Source: Acidimicrobiaceae bacterium (GTDB taxonomy: Bacteria > Actinomycetota > Acidimicrobiia > Acidimicrobiales > Ilumatobacteraceae). From it: DNA of 7,785 nucleotides. Made by a program: the position numbers and the translations under genes. The stretch spans positions 30,196-37,980 of the forward strand of contig PMCN01000128.1 of NCBI GenBank assembly GCA_003154135.1. Direction: 5' to 3'. The notes below the pieces were generated by a model. It was not told the origin of the DNA and did not search any database. It saw nothing but the letters and a program-made list of their open reading frames with translations. Shown here piece by piece: positions 1-6,639 of the stretch (position 1 is the stretch's first letter; each line of letters opens with the position of its first letter).

Positions 1-4
1 TGCT

Positions 5-1813
5 TCAGGACACGTGATCGAACGTGCCGGGCGGGGCGATGAACACCGCTGTCTCCTCGCCGAGCACCAGCATGCGGGCCAGCTCGGCCTCCACCCCGGC
101 GGGCAGCCGAGGATCCACCGACGCACCGAACAGGTTGCTGTCGACCATCGCCGCCACGTCGTCGAGGCCGGCGTCGGCGAGTGCGCTCACCGCCGCGTCG
201 TGCAGCCGGTCGAACTCGGCCAGCTCGGCCGCCGACCGTGGCTCGAAGTCGGCAACCTCCACTGCGCCCGCGACCGCTGCCCACTTCGCGATGTCGATGC
301 CGGTGGCCAGCACCACCTCGGCGGTGGCGTGCGCGGGGTCGGTGATGCGCTGCGGTGTCACCGGCACGTGATACGTCTCGTAGGCGCGGGCCGTGAAGCC
401 ACGGCGTTCGAGCTCGCTGATCAGCCCGTAGCCCTGCGAACCGAAGTAGTACGCGTCGGCCCACACCACGGCATATGTGCCGCCCTTGCCATCGGCCGCG
501 CCCACACCATCGGCGAGCGCCGCCGCCGTCGGCCCCACCACCGCGCCGAGCGACCGCGACAACCGGGCCTCGGGCGGGTCGACCGTCGCTGCGTCGACCA
601 CGAACACCGCGAGACCGACCAGGGTGATGGCCGCGGCCACCTGCACCACCGGCAACGGGCGCCGCTCGCTGCGTTCCCACCATGCGATGGCGGTCCACAC
701 CGTGGCGGCGACCGCCAGCAGGGCGATCGACCACGACCACAACGTGAGGTAGTACCACACCTTCCCGAAGATGCGGGCCGTCGACAGGAACGCGACGGCC
801 GTCGCAACCGCGACCACCACGTGCAGGCGCACGATGCGCCGGTCGTCGAGCCGCCACGACAGCACCGCTGCCGCTGCCCACGCCAGCATCACGAGGGCAC
901 CGATCTGCCAGTGGCCCCCGGCGAGGTCGCCCAGGCGGGCCAGGAAGTCGCTGCTGCGGCGTGCCGAGCCGACGACCACGCGGGCGATGTCGAAGTGGGC
1001 GAGCACGGTCTTCACACCGACGCCGAAGCCGACGGGTGGCTCGGGCGGCGAGAGGAAGTGACGGCGCAACATGGTGATGTTGCCGGGGTCGTGGCGAACC
1101 TGGTCGATGAACACGGGCAGCCACACGACGGCACCGATCAGCACCGCCCACAGCACCGACCGGCGCGAGGTGCGATCGATGCCCCTATCGCGCAACCAGC
1201 GCAGCGCCACCGAACCGAACGCGAGCGCGCAGAGCGCCACGCACAGGGCCAGATACGGCACGTGCGTCTGTGCGCACAGCGACGCGAAGAACACCAGGGG
1301 CGCCAGCAGCACGTCGTCACCGTCGAGCACGCCCCACGTGCACAGCAGCACCACCACGAAGCTCACCAGCGGCAGGTACGGGTTCCAGGGCTGGGTGAGC
1401 ACGCTGGCCCCGAGCCACGCCATGCCCACCATGAGCACCGCGCCCACACCGACGATCAAGCGCCGTCCGCCACGGCGCGAGGCCACCCACACCGCGGTCC
1501 ACGCCGCGCCCAGGTTGATGACGGCCGTGCCCACGAGCATGGAGTAGGCCGTGCTGCCGAGCAGCCGGTACACGGGCGCCAGCAGGTAGAAGCTCAGCGG
1601 CCCAGGATGGCTCCCCTGCTGGGGGAACGTGCCGATGCGTCCGGGCAGGCCGATGAGCGGCGAGTGCCGACCGAACACGTCGCGCACGCGGAACTCGGTC
1701 ATCGCCAGATCGAGCACCGGCGTCCAGTGGGTGGTGGCCAGCGTGACGAGGGCGACGACGAACGGAAGTGCGAGCGCCGCCCGCACGGTCCACGCGACGG
1801 CGCGGTTGCTCAT
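5..1813 (-). CDS. Multi-spanning membrane glycosyltransferase, GT-C-like (putative)
   Basis: Probable integral membrane enzyme of 602 aa that moves a sugar from a polyprenyl-phosphate donor to an acceptor on the outer face of the membrane. Seen: an N-terminal hydrophobic helix (about 8-28), then a loop with D35 and E40 followed by R42 and R44, as expected for the acidic first loop of GT-C enzymes, and an HPGP motif at 69-72 leading into the next helix. About nine or ten more hydrophobic segments follow up to residue ~445, and the last ~150 residues are soluble, Ala/Glu/Asp-rich and probably extracytoplasmic. The ATG overlaps the stop of the upstream GT2 gene (ATGA at 1810-1813), which fixes the start and implies translational coupling. 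That neighbour would supply the polyprenyl-phosphate sugar. The family role is inferred from topology, the loop acids and context. It could instead be an uncharacterised membrane protein related to the PMT/ArnT fold. Sugar and acceptor are unknown. Confidence 0.72.
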   Translation of the reverse strand: MSNRAVAWTVRAALALPFVVALVTLATTHWTPVLDLAMTEFRVRDVFGRHSPLIGLPGRIGTFPQQGSHPGPLSFYLLAPVYRLLGSTAYSMLVGTAVINLGAAWTAVWVASRRGGRRLIVGVGAVLMVGMAWLGASVLTQPWNPYLPLVSFVVVLLCTWGVLDGDDVLLAPLVFFASLCAQTHVPYLALCVALCALAFGSVALRWLRDRGIDRTSRRSVLWAVLIGAVVWLPVFIDQVRHDPGNITMLRRHFLSPPEPPVGFGVGVKTVLAHFDIARVVVGSARRSSDFLARLGDLAGGHWQIGALVMLAWAAAAVLSWRLDDRRIVRLHVVVAVATAVAFLSTARIFGKVWYYLTLWSWSIALLAVAATVWTAIAWWERSERRPLPVVQVAAAITLVGLAVFVVDAATVDPPEARLSRSLGAVVGPTAAALADGVGAADGKGGTYAVVWADAYYFGSQGYGLISELERRGFTARAYETYHVPVTPQRITDPAHATAEVVLATGIDIAKWAAVAGAVEVADFEPRSAAELAEFDRLHDAAVSALADAGLDDVAAMVDSNLFGASVDPRLPAGVEAELARMLVLGEETAVFIAPPGTFDHVS

Positions 1814-2580
1814 CGGTCCTTGATCCAGCGGCGCAGGTCGGCCGTGCGGTCGACGACGCCCCACTTGGTGACCAACAGCATCGATTCGACGATGATGCGG
1901 CCCGACATCTTGCTCGTGCCCCGCTCGCGGTCCTTGAACAGAATGGGTGTCTCCACGATGACGGCCTTGCTCCGCACCAGCCGGCGAGTGAGCTCGGTGA
2001 GGAACGCGTACCCCTCGGCCGACGTGCTGCCCGGGTCGATGTCCTGGAGCATCGACGCCCGATAGGCGCGGAAGCCCGCCGTGCAGTCGCGCACCTTGGC
2101 CCGCAGCACGAGCCCGGTGTAGCGGTTGCCCCACTTCGAGAGCAGCCGGCGGCGCAAAGGCCAGTCCTTCGTGCCGCCGCCCTCCACGTAGCGGCTGCCG
2201 ATCACCACATCGGCGCCGTCGCCGAGCAGCGCCAGCATGGTGGGCACGACGGCCGGGTCGTGGGAGAAGTCGCTGTCCATCGAGACGATGGCATCGAACC
2301 CCTCCTCGAACGCCAACCGGAAGCCGTGGCGGTACGCGGCACCGAGCCCCGGCTTGCCGTCGCGGTGGACGACGATGATGCTGCCCAGTTCGGCGGCCAC
2401 CTCGTCGGCGATGGCGCCCGTTCCGTCGGGGCTGTGGTCGTCGACCACCATCAACGTGGCCTCCGGCACCGTGGCGCGCAGCGTGCGCAACAGATCGGCG
2501 ACGTTCTCGCGCTCGTTGAAAGTGGGAACGACGACGACGGCACGCACGGGCGGCGATGCTATCTCCCGCGGGTGCCCCAT
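1810..2580 (-). CDS. GT2 polyprenol-phosphate mannosyltransferase (DPM1/Ppm1-like)
   Basis: Cytoplasmic or membrane-associated GT2 enzyme of 256 aa, expected to join mannose (or a related hexose) from a nucleotide sugar to polyprenyl phosphate. Seen: the N-terminal strand and VVPTFNE motif (about 17-23), VVDDHSPDGTG (45-55) for nucleotide binding, a KPGLG loop (76-80), the metal-binding MDSDFSHDP (101-109), VIGSRY (126-131), GFRAYR (169-174) and RGTSKMSG (220-227). All match the dolichol-phosphate mannose synthase group in order and spacing. There is no C-terminal transmembrane domain, so it is the short, soluble bacterial type. ATG at 2580 is preferred. An upstream in-frame start at 2634 would overlap the divergent gene, and GTG at 2547 would put the protein start right before the first strand. 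No clear Shine-Dalgarno sequence precedes 2580. The gene is first in a two-gene unit with the GT-C-like membrane protein, its likely user. Confidence 0.9.
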   Translation of the reverse strand: MGHPREIASPPVRAVVVVPTFNERENVADLLRTLRATVPEATLMVVDDHSPDGTGAIADEVAAELGSIIVVHRDGKPGLGAAYRHGFRLAFEEGFDAIVSMDSDFSHDPAVVPTMLALLGDGADVVIGSRYVEGGGTKDWPLRRRLLSKWGNRYTGLVLRAKVRDCTAGFRAYRASMLQDIDPGSTSAEGYAFLTELTRRLVRSKAVIVETPILFKDRERGTSKMSGRIIVESMLLVTKWGVVDRTADLRRWIKDR

Positions 2581-2592
2581 CACCGGGCACCC
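2570..2592. repeat. Perfect 8-bp inverted repeat around the GT2 start codon
   Basis: GGGTGCCC (2570-2577) and GGGCACCC (2585-2592) are exact reverse complements separated by 7 bases. The ATG of the mannosyltransferase (2578-2580, minus strand) lies in the spacer. It could be an operator in the divergent control region, or in the minus-strand mRNA a hairpin presenting the start codon in its loop. The repeat is directly visible; its function is inferred. Confidence 0.6.
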
Positions 2593-2615
2593 ACGGTCGG
2601 CACGCTGCCCGCAGC

Positions 2616-2621
2616 TACGAT
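2616..2621 (+). promoter_or_regulatory. Candidate -10 box of the rightward operon
   Basis: TACGAT fits the actinobacterial TAnnnT -10 pattern and lies 11 bases before the ATG at 2633. A start about 7 bases downstream would leave a leader of only ~5 bases, which fits the lack of any Shine-Dalgarno sequence ahead of that ATG. No convincing -35 box is seen. No matching -10 was found for the minus-strand gene in the same 52-bp gap. Confidence 0.35.
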
Positions 2622-2632
2622 GCCACCTGCTC

Positions 2633-2980
2633 ATGCGTCAGGTTCCCGCACTCCCCGTCGTCGGCTCGTTCGCCGAACGCCTGCTCGCCGACGACCTTCC
2701 CGACCTCACTGCCGAGCGCCGCCACGAGGCGGTCACGTTCATCGCCCATCGGGTCGACACGCTGCCCAGCTTCACCCGGTTCGGGGTGCTGCTCATCGGC
2801 ACCAGCTTCCGCATCCTCATGGCCGTGCCCGGTGGATGGGCCCTCTCGGGCATCGTCATGCGACTGCCGCTGCCGTTCGTGGGCGAGTACCCCCGGCTGG
2901 TGCGCTCGCTCGGCTTCGCCTACGTGTGGGAGCACTGGCCGTCCACCTCACCCACCGGCGCAGCGGCGGGTGCCTCGTGA
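2633..2980 (+). CDS. Small protein of unknown family, GMC oxidoreductase partner (115 aa)
   Basis: I do not recognise a named family with certainty. Seen: a helical N-terminal part with alternating charged and hydrophobic residues (FAERLLADDLP, 13-23, then TAERRHEAV, 26-34), then a hydrophobic segment after LPSFTR (about 44-68), a short P/L-rich stretch (76-84), and an ending with EYPRLVRSLGF and WEHWP (85-103). No signal peptide or cysteines are visible. It is the first cistron of the operon, and its TGA overlaps the GTG of the GMC oxidoreductase by 4 bp, so the two are likely made in fixed ratio. The LPxFTRxG segment followed by a hydrophobic stretch and an R/W-rich end recalls the N-terminal extension seen before the flavin domain in some long-chain alcohol oxidases, and the small helical subunits of some bacterial GMC dehydrogenases. 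A subunit, membrane-docking or chaperone role is inference. The ATG at 2633 is the first in frame past the divergent gene's start. Confidence 0.72.
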   Translation: MRQVPALPVVGSFAERLLADDLPDLTAERRHEAVTFIAHRVDTLPSFTRFGVLLIGTSFRILMAVPGGWALSGIVMRLPLPFVGEYPRLVRSLGFAYVWEHWPSTSPTGAAAGAS

Positions 2981-4428
2981 TCGCTCAGCACGCCACCGCA
3001 TCGATGGACGCCGAGGTGCTCGTCGTCGGCAGCGGGGCCGGTGGCGCCACCACCGCCACCGTGCTCGCCGAGGCCGGGTTCGACGTGCTCGTCGTCGAGG
3101 AGGGCGCGTGGGTGGAGCAGGGCGCGGTCGTACCGTTCTCGCTCGACCAGATGGACCAGCAGTACCGCGCCGGCGGAGTCACCGTTGCGCTCGGCATGCC
3201 CTCCATCGCCTACACCGAGGGACGCTGCGCAGGCGGCGGCACGGAGGTCAACAGCGGGCTCTACTGGCGCCCGCCGGGCGAGCTGCTCGAACGGTGGCAC
3301 CGCGACTTCCGCATCGCCGACTTCGATCCCGACGAACTGCTCGCCATCGCCGACGAGGTGGAGACGGTCATCAACGTGCGCACCGTGCCCGGCAACCACA
3401 GCGAGCCCAGCGACGTCCTGCGCCGCGGCGCCGCCGCGCTCGGCTGGCGTCACGGCGAGATCCCGCGCTGGATGACCTACCCGCACGCCGACCAGCCCGA
3501 CAAGGGCGAGCGACAGTCGATGACCCGCACGTACCTGCCGCGGGCGGTGGCCGCCGGTGCACGGCTGGTCGTGGGCTGCAGGGTCGACCGGCTCGAGATG
3601 TCGCGGGGCACGGCCAGCGCGGCCCACACCACGCTCGCCGACGGCACGTCCGGCACCATCCGCTTCCGGCACGTGTTCGTCTGTGGCGGCGCCATCCAGT
3701 CGCCGGCGTTGCTGCAGCGCTCGGGGGTGCACGGTCACATCGGTCGCACGCTCGCCGTGCATCCCACGGTGAAGCTCGCGGCCCGGTTCGCCGATGCGCT
3801 CAACGTGCCCGACGACGTGCCGGTGCACCAGGTGAAGGAGTTCGCACCCCACCTGTCGTTCGGTGGGTCGGCCAGCAACCCCGGACTCGTCGCCCTCAGC
3901 CTACTCGACCAGTGGTCGACCTTCCGCCGCGCGATCACCGACTGGCAGCGCATGAGCGTGTACTACGCGGCCATCACCAGCGAGGGCACGGGCAGGGTGC
4001 GCTCGTTCCCCGGCATGGCCGACCCGGTCGTCACCTATCGGCTCACCCACCGCGACCGCGAGCTGCTGCGCAGCGGGTTGGCGCGACTCACGCTCCTCAT
4101 GCTCGAAGCCGGAGCCGAGGAGGTGTTCCCGTCGTTCCAGGGGGCACCGGCGGTGAAGACCCGTCGCGACGTGGCCACCATGCAGCGCGCGTTCGGTGTC
4201 AACCGGGCCACCGTGATGACCGTGCACCTGTGCAGCACCGTGCCGATGGGCGAAGTGGAGGGCCGCTGCGGCGCCGACTCGTTCGGCAAGGTGGTCGGTT
4301 GCCACAACGTCTACGTCAACGATGCATCACTGCTCCCCACCGCCCCGGGTGTGAACCCGCAGGCGTCCGTCATGGCGTTCGCGATCCGCAACGCACGCCG
4401 CTTTGCCGCAGGAGGCTCTCGTGGCTGA
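2977..4428 (+). CDS. GMC-type FAD-dependent alcohol oxidoreductase
   Basis: Flavoenzyme of 483 aa that should oxidise an alcohol to an aldehyde or ketone with FAD as cofactor. Seen: a Rossmann GSGAGG motif (18-23) after VLVV, an acidic residue at the end of the second strand (E41-E42), the GMC signature region GRCAGGGTEVN (82-92), FVCGGAIQSPALLQRSG in the middle (second GMC signature type), and the C-terminal domain with H417 (HLCSTVPMG) and N460 (GVNPQ). The 43-residue spacing of H417 and N460 fits the catalytic His/Asn pair of choline- and cholesterol-oxidase-like members. At 483 aa it is a little short for GMC enzymes (usually 500-600). No signal peptide is present, so it acts in the cytoplasm or at the inner membrane face. 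The GTG at 2977 overlaps the previous stop (GTGA); ATG at 3004 is a possible alternative start. Substrate and electron acceptor are unknown. The two downstream SDR genes suggest a shared pathway. Confidence 0.9.
   Translation: MIAQHATASMDAEVLVVGSGAGGATTATVLAEAGFDVLVVEEGAWVEQGAVVPFSLDQMDQQYRAGGVTVALGMPSIAYTEGRCAGGGTEVNSGLYWRPPGELLERWHRDFRIADFDPDELLAIADEVETVINVRTVPGNHSEPSDVLRRGAAALGWRHGEIPRWMTYPHADQPDKGERQSMTRTYLPRAVAAGARLVVGCRVDRLEMSRGTASAAHTTLADGTSGTIRFRHVFVCGGAIQSPALLQRSGVHGHIGRTLAVHPTVKLAARFADALNVPDDVPVHQVKEFAPHLSFGGSASNPGLVALSLLDQWSTFRRAITDWQRMSVYYAAITSEGTGRVRSFPGMADPVVTYRLTHRDRELLRSGLARLTLLMLEAGAEEVFPSFQGAPAVKTRRDVATMQRAFGVNRATVMTVHLCSTVPMGEVEGRCGADSFGKVVGCHNVYVNDASLLPTAPGVNPQASVMAFAIRNARRFAAGGSRG
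4410..4415 (+). promoter_or_regulatory. Strong Shine-Dalgarno site for the first SDR gene
   Basis: AGGAGG lies inside the end of the GMC gene, 5 bases before GTG 4421. It decides the start of the next gene against an in-frame TTG at 4403. It is the best ribosome site in the window, suggesting that this cistron is translated independently and well. Confidence 0.75.
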
Positions 4429-5479
4429 TCCCCGTCCCGAACGCTGGGCCGCGCCCCGCACCACCGTCGTCACCGGCGCCACCGGGTGGCTGGGCCGTGC
4501 CCTGGTGCACCGCCTGGTCGCCGATCCCACGCGCGAGCGCCTGCGCCTCCTCGCGCACAGCACGGCCGAGGCACAGGCGTTGCGCGCCTCATTGGCCGGC
4601 CGGCCGGGCGTCGAGGTGATGATCGGCGACATCGCCCGCGCCGAGACCGCCAAGCGCCTCGTGTACGGCGTGGGCTCCGACACCGATGTGCTGCACGCCG
4701 CCGGCGTCATCCACCCCAAGAAGGTGCGCCAGTTCACCGAGGTCAACGCGAACGGCACCCGCCACGTCACCGAGGCCGCCATCGACGCCGGCATCCGGCG
4801 CATGGTGCACGTCTCGTCGAACAGCCCCTTCGGCACCAACCCCCACCGCGACGACACGTTCCGCGCCGACGAACCCTTCCACCCGTACCTCGGCTACGGC
4901 CGTTCGAAGATGATGGGCGAGATGGCGGTGGCGGAAGCGGTCGCCGCCGGGCTCGATGCCACCATCGTGCGTCCACCGTGGTTCTACGGGCCGTTCCAGC
5001 CGCCTCGGCAGACGACGTTCTTCCGCTTGGTGCGCGCCGGCAAGTTCCCCGTCATCGGCAAGGGCGATCAGCGCCGGTCGATGGTCTACGTCGACAATCT
5101 GGTCGACGGTGTGCTCGCCGCCGAGCTCACCCCGACCGCCAAGGGCAATGGGTACTGGATCGCCGACGCTCGGCCCTACACGGTCGACGAGATCGTCGAG
5201 ACCGTCGGGCGTGCACTGGTCGACGAGGGCTTCAGCGTGAAGCCGCCCACCACACGCCTGCCCACGCTCGCCGCCAGAGTGGCCGAGACCACCGACCGAC
5301 TGCTCCAGGGCGTGGGCGTGTACCAGCAGCAGCTGCACGTGCTGGGCGAGATGGGCCACACCATCGCGTGCGACATCAGCAGGTCGGTCGCCGAGCTCGG
5401 CTGGGAGCCGCAGGTCGAGCTGTACGAGGGCATGCGCCGCAGCATCCGCTGGTGCGTCGAACAAGGTCTCGAGCTGTGA
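4421..5479 (+). CDS. Extended SDR, NAD(P)-dependent epimerase/dehydratase or 3beta-HSD-like (SDR 1)
   Basis: Soluble oxidoreductase of 352 aa in the extended short-chain dehydrogenase fold. Seen: the cofactor motif TGATGWLG (18-25), an aspartate after the third strand (GDIA, 69-72), HAAGVIHP (92-99), the catalytic serine region VSSNSPFG (131-138), the active-site YGRSK (Tyr159, Lys163), then IVRPPWFYGP (182-191), where substrate binding begins. After the second strand the sequence reads LLAHS with no acidic residue, which would allow NADP; this is a weak inference. The start is GTG 4421, set by the AGGAGG site; it overlaps the GMC gene by 8 bp. The protein resembles the mixed group holding nucleotide-sugar epimerases, dihydroflavonol reductases and 3beta-hydroxysteroid dehydrogenases. 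The hydrophobic stretch after residue ~265 (including a YQQQLH segment) and the GMC neighbour make a lipid-like ketone or alcohol more likely than a nucleotide sugar. The substrate is unproven. Confidence 0.85.
   Translation: MADPRPERWAAPRTTVVTGATGWLGRALVHRLVADPTRERLRLLAHSTAEAQALRASLAGRPGVEVMIGDIARAETAKRLVYGVGSDTDVLHAAGVIHPKKVRQFTEVNANGTRHVTEAAIDAGIRRMVHVSSNSPFGTNPHRDDTFRADEPFHPYLGYGRSKMMGEMAVAEAVAAGLDATIVRPPWFYGPFQPPRQTTFFRLVRAGKFPVIGKGDQRRSMVYVDNLVDGVLAAELTPTAKGNGYWIADARPYTVDEIVETVGRALVDEGFSVKPPTTRLPTLAARVAETTDRLLQGVGVYQQQLHVLGEMGHTIACDISRSVAELGWEPQVELYEGMRRSIRWCVEQGLEL
5463..5466 (+). promoter_or_regulatory. Weak Shine-Dalgarno site for the second SDR gene
   Basis: AAGG stands 9 bases before GTG 5476, within the end of SDR 1. 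Together with the GTGA overlap it supports this start. Confidence 0.4.
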
Positions 5480-6516
5480 TCGCGCTCGTCACCGGCGGCA
5501 GCGGATACTTCGGGTCGCTGCTCGTCCATCGCCTCGTCGCCGACGGCCACACCGTCCGGGTGCTCGACCTCAACGACGTCGACGACCGTCCCGACGGGGT
5601 CGAACTGGTGCAGGGCGACATCCGCGACGCGGCGGTGGTGGCCCGGGCGGTCGCCGGGGTCGATGTCGTGTTCAACAACGTCGCCCAGGTGCCACTCGCG
5701 AAAGACCTCGAGCTGCTGCGCACCGTCAACGTCGACGGCACCGTGCTGCTGCTCGCGGAGTGCCGCCGCGCCGGCGTGTCGAAGGTGGTGCACACATCGT
5801 CGAGCGCGGTGTTCGGCGTGCCCCGCAGCAACCCGGTGCTGCCCTCCACCGTGCCGTCGCCCATCGAGGCGTACGGCCACGCCAAGCTCGCCGCGGAGTG
5901 GGCGTGCCTCGACGCGGTGCGCGAGGGGCTCGACGTCACCATCGTGCGACCGCGCACCATCCTCGGGCACGGTCGTCTGGGCATCTTCGGCATCCTGTTC
6001 GAGTGGGTCGCCGACGGCGCCGACATCTTCGTGCTCGGTGACGGCAGCAACCGCTACCAGTTCGTGCACGCCGACGACCTCGCCGAGGTGTGCGTGCTCG
6101 CCGGAGCCACCGCCGGCCCAGCCGTGTTCAACGCCGGCACCGACCGATTCGGCACGATGCGCGAATCGCTCGAGTCGTTGTGCACCCACGCGGGCACCGG
6201 CTCGAAGGTGCGCTCGCTGCCGGCAGGCCCCGCCGCACTGGGCATGAAGGCCGCCGCCGGATTGCACCTCGCACCGTTCGCGCCCTACCACTGGCTGATG
6301 TACAGCAAGTCGCTGTGGTTCGACATCCAGCACGTGCGCGACGCCCTCGGCTGGCAGCCGAAGTTCTCCAACGACGAGATGCTGGCCGACAGCTACGACT
6401 GGTTCCTCGCCAACCGCGCCGGCACGGCCGACGCGGGTCGCAGCCATCACCGCACCATCGCCAAGCAAGGCGCGTTGAAGCTCCTCAAGACCGCCACCCG
6501 CATCCTCCCCGGCTGA
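5476..6516 (+). CDS. Extended SDR, NAD-dependent epimerase/dehydratase or 3beta-HSD/sterol-dehydrogenase-like (SDR 2)
   Basis: Second extended SDR of 346 aa, clearly different in sequence from its neighbour. Seen: TGGSGYFG (6-13) for cofactor binding, VLDLND at the end of the second strand with D31 favouring NAD, GDIRD (47-51), FNNVAQVP (66-73), HTSSSAVFG (106-114), the catalytic YGHAK (Tyr133, Lys137), and IVRPRTILGHGR (156-167). The section around 230-265 is hydrophobic and ends in HWLMYSKSLWFD, as in 3beta-hydroxysteroid or sterol-4-carboxylate dehydrogenase-like proteins that handle greasy substrates. The last ~25 residues are basic and amphipathic (KQGALKLLKTATRILPG), so the protein may dock on the membrane face. 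The GTG overlaps the previous stop by 4 bp. It is the last gene of the four-gene operon, followed by C-rich non-coding DNA. The family is sure; the substrate is inferred only from the hydrophobic part and its neighbours. Confidence 0.87.
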   Translation: MIALVTGGSGYFGSLLVHRLVADGHTVRVLDLNDVDDRPDGVELVQGDIRDAAVVARAVAGVDVVFNNVAQVPLAKDLELLRTVNVDGTVLLLAECRRAGVSKVVHTSSSAVFGVPRSNPVLPSTVPSPIEAYGHAKLAAEWACLDAVREGLDVTIVRPRTILGHGRLGIFGILFEWVADGADIFVLGDGSNRYQFVHADDLAEVCVLAGATAGPAVFNAGTDRFGTMRESLESLCTHAGTGSKVRSLPAGPAALGMKAAAGLHLAPFAPYHWLMYSKSLWFDIQHVRDALGWQPKFSNDEMLADSYDWFLANRAGTADAGRSHHRTIAKQGALKLLKTATRILPG

Positions 6517-6544
6517 CCCCCCTCCCCGCCCCGCGCCCCGGCCC

Positions 6545-6584
6545 GGTTCCGCCCCGGTTCCGCCCCGGTTCCGCCCCGGTTCCG
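6545..6584. repeat. 11-bp tandem repeat, 3.6 copies (G4-prone on the minus strand)
   Basis: The unit GGTTCCGCCCC repeats exactly at 6545, 6556 and 6567, with a partial copy at 6578-6584. With the preceding C-runs (6517-6544), the minus strand carries eight runs of three or more G, so G-quadruplex formation is plausible. It lies just past the operon stop and may vary in copy number. Confidence 0.85.
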
Positions 6585-6585
6585 G

Positions 6586-6639
6586 CGCTCGTGTCAGGCC
6601 ATGACCACCAGCGCTGGTGACCAGCGCGTGACACGAGCG
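6586..6639 (+). terminator. Inverted repeat with nested hairpins; possible terminator of the SDR operon
   Basis: Outer arms CGCTCGTGTCA (6586-6596) and TGACACGAGCG (6629-6639) are a perfect 11-bp match. Inside are two mutually exclusive structures: a 14-bp perfect palindrome CACCAGCGCTGGTG (6606-6619) and a 7-bp hairpin GCGCTGG / CCAGCGC (6611-6617 with 6621-6627, loop TGA). No T-run follows, so it is not a classical intrinsic terminator, although tailless hairpins are common downstream of actinobacterial genes. An operator or a small structured RNA are alternatives. Confidence 0.45.

Noticed and set aside
14..2065. Long plus-strand open frame over the glycosyltransferase genes
   Set aside because: Rich in His, Arg and Gln with no domain; a typical antisense shadow in high-GC DNA.
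1814..2590. Continuation of the GT-C membrane protein frame upstream to an 861-residue reading frame
   Set aside because: The upstream ~259 residues are Arg/His/Gly-rich noise antisense or out of frame to the mannosyltransferase; the ATGA overlap at 1810-1813 gives the true start.
2920..3852. Long minus-strand frame opposite the GMC gene
   Set aside because: No family motifs, low-complexity composition, and the opposite strand has an intact GMC enzyme.
4403..4420. TTG 4403 as the start of SDR 1
   Set aside because: GTG 4421 has an AGGAGG 5 bases upstream, and the extra six residues add nothing to the fold.
5476..6516. SDR 2 as a recent tandem duplicate of SDR 1
   Set aside because: The cofactor strand, catalytic-loop context, C-terminal part and tail differ throughout; they are distant family members, not a fresh duplication.
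6545..6584. CRISPR-like repeats
   Set aside because: The units are 11 bp and directly adjacent with no spacers; a simple tandem repeat.
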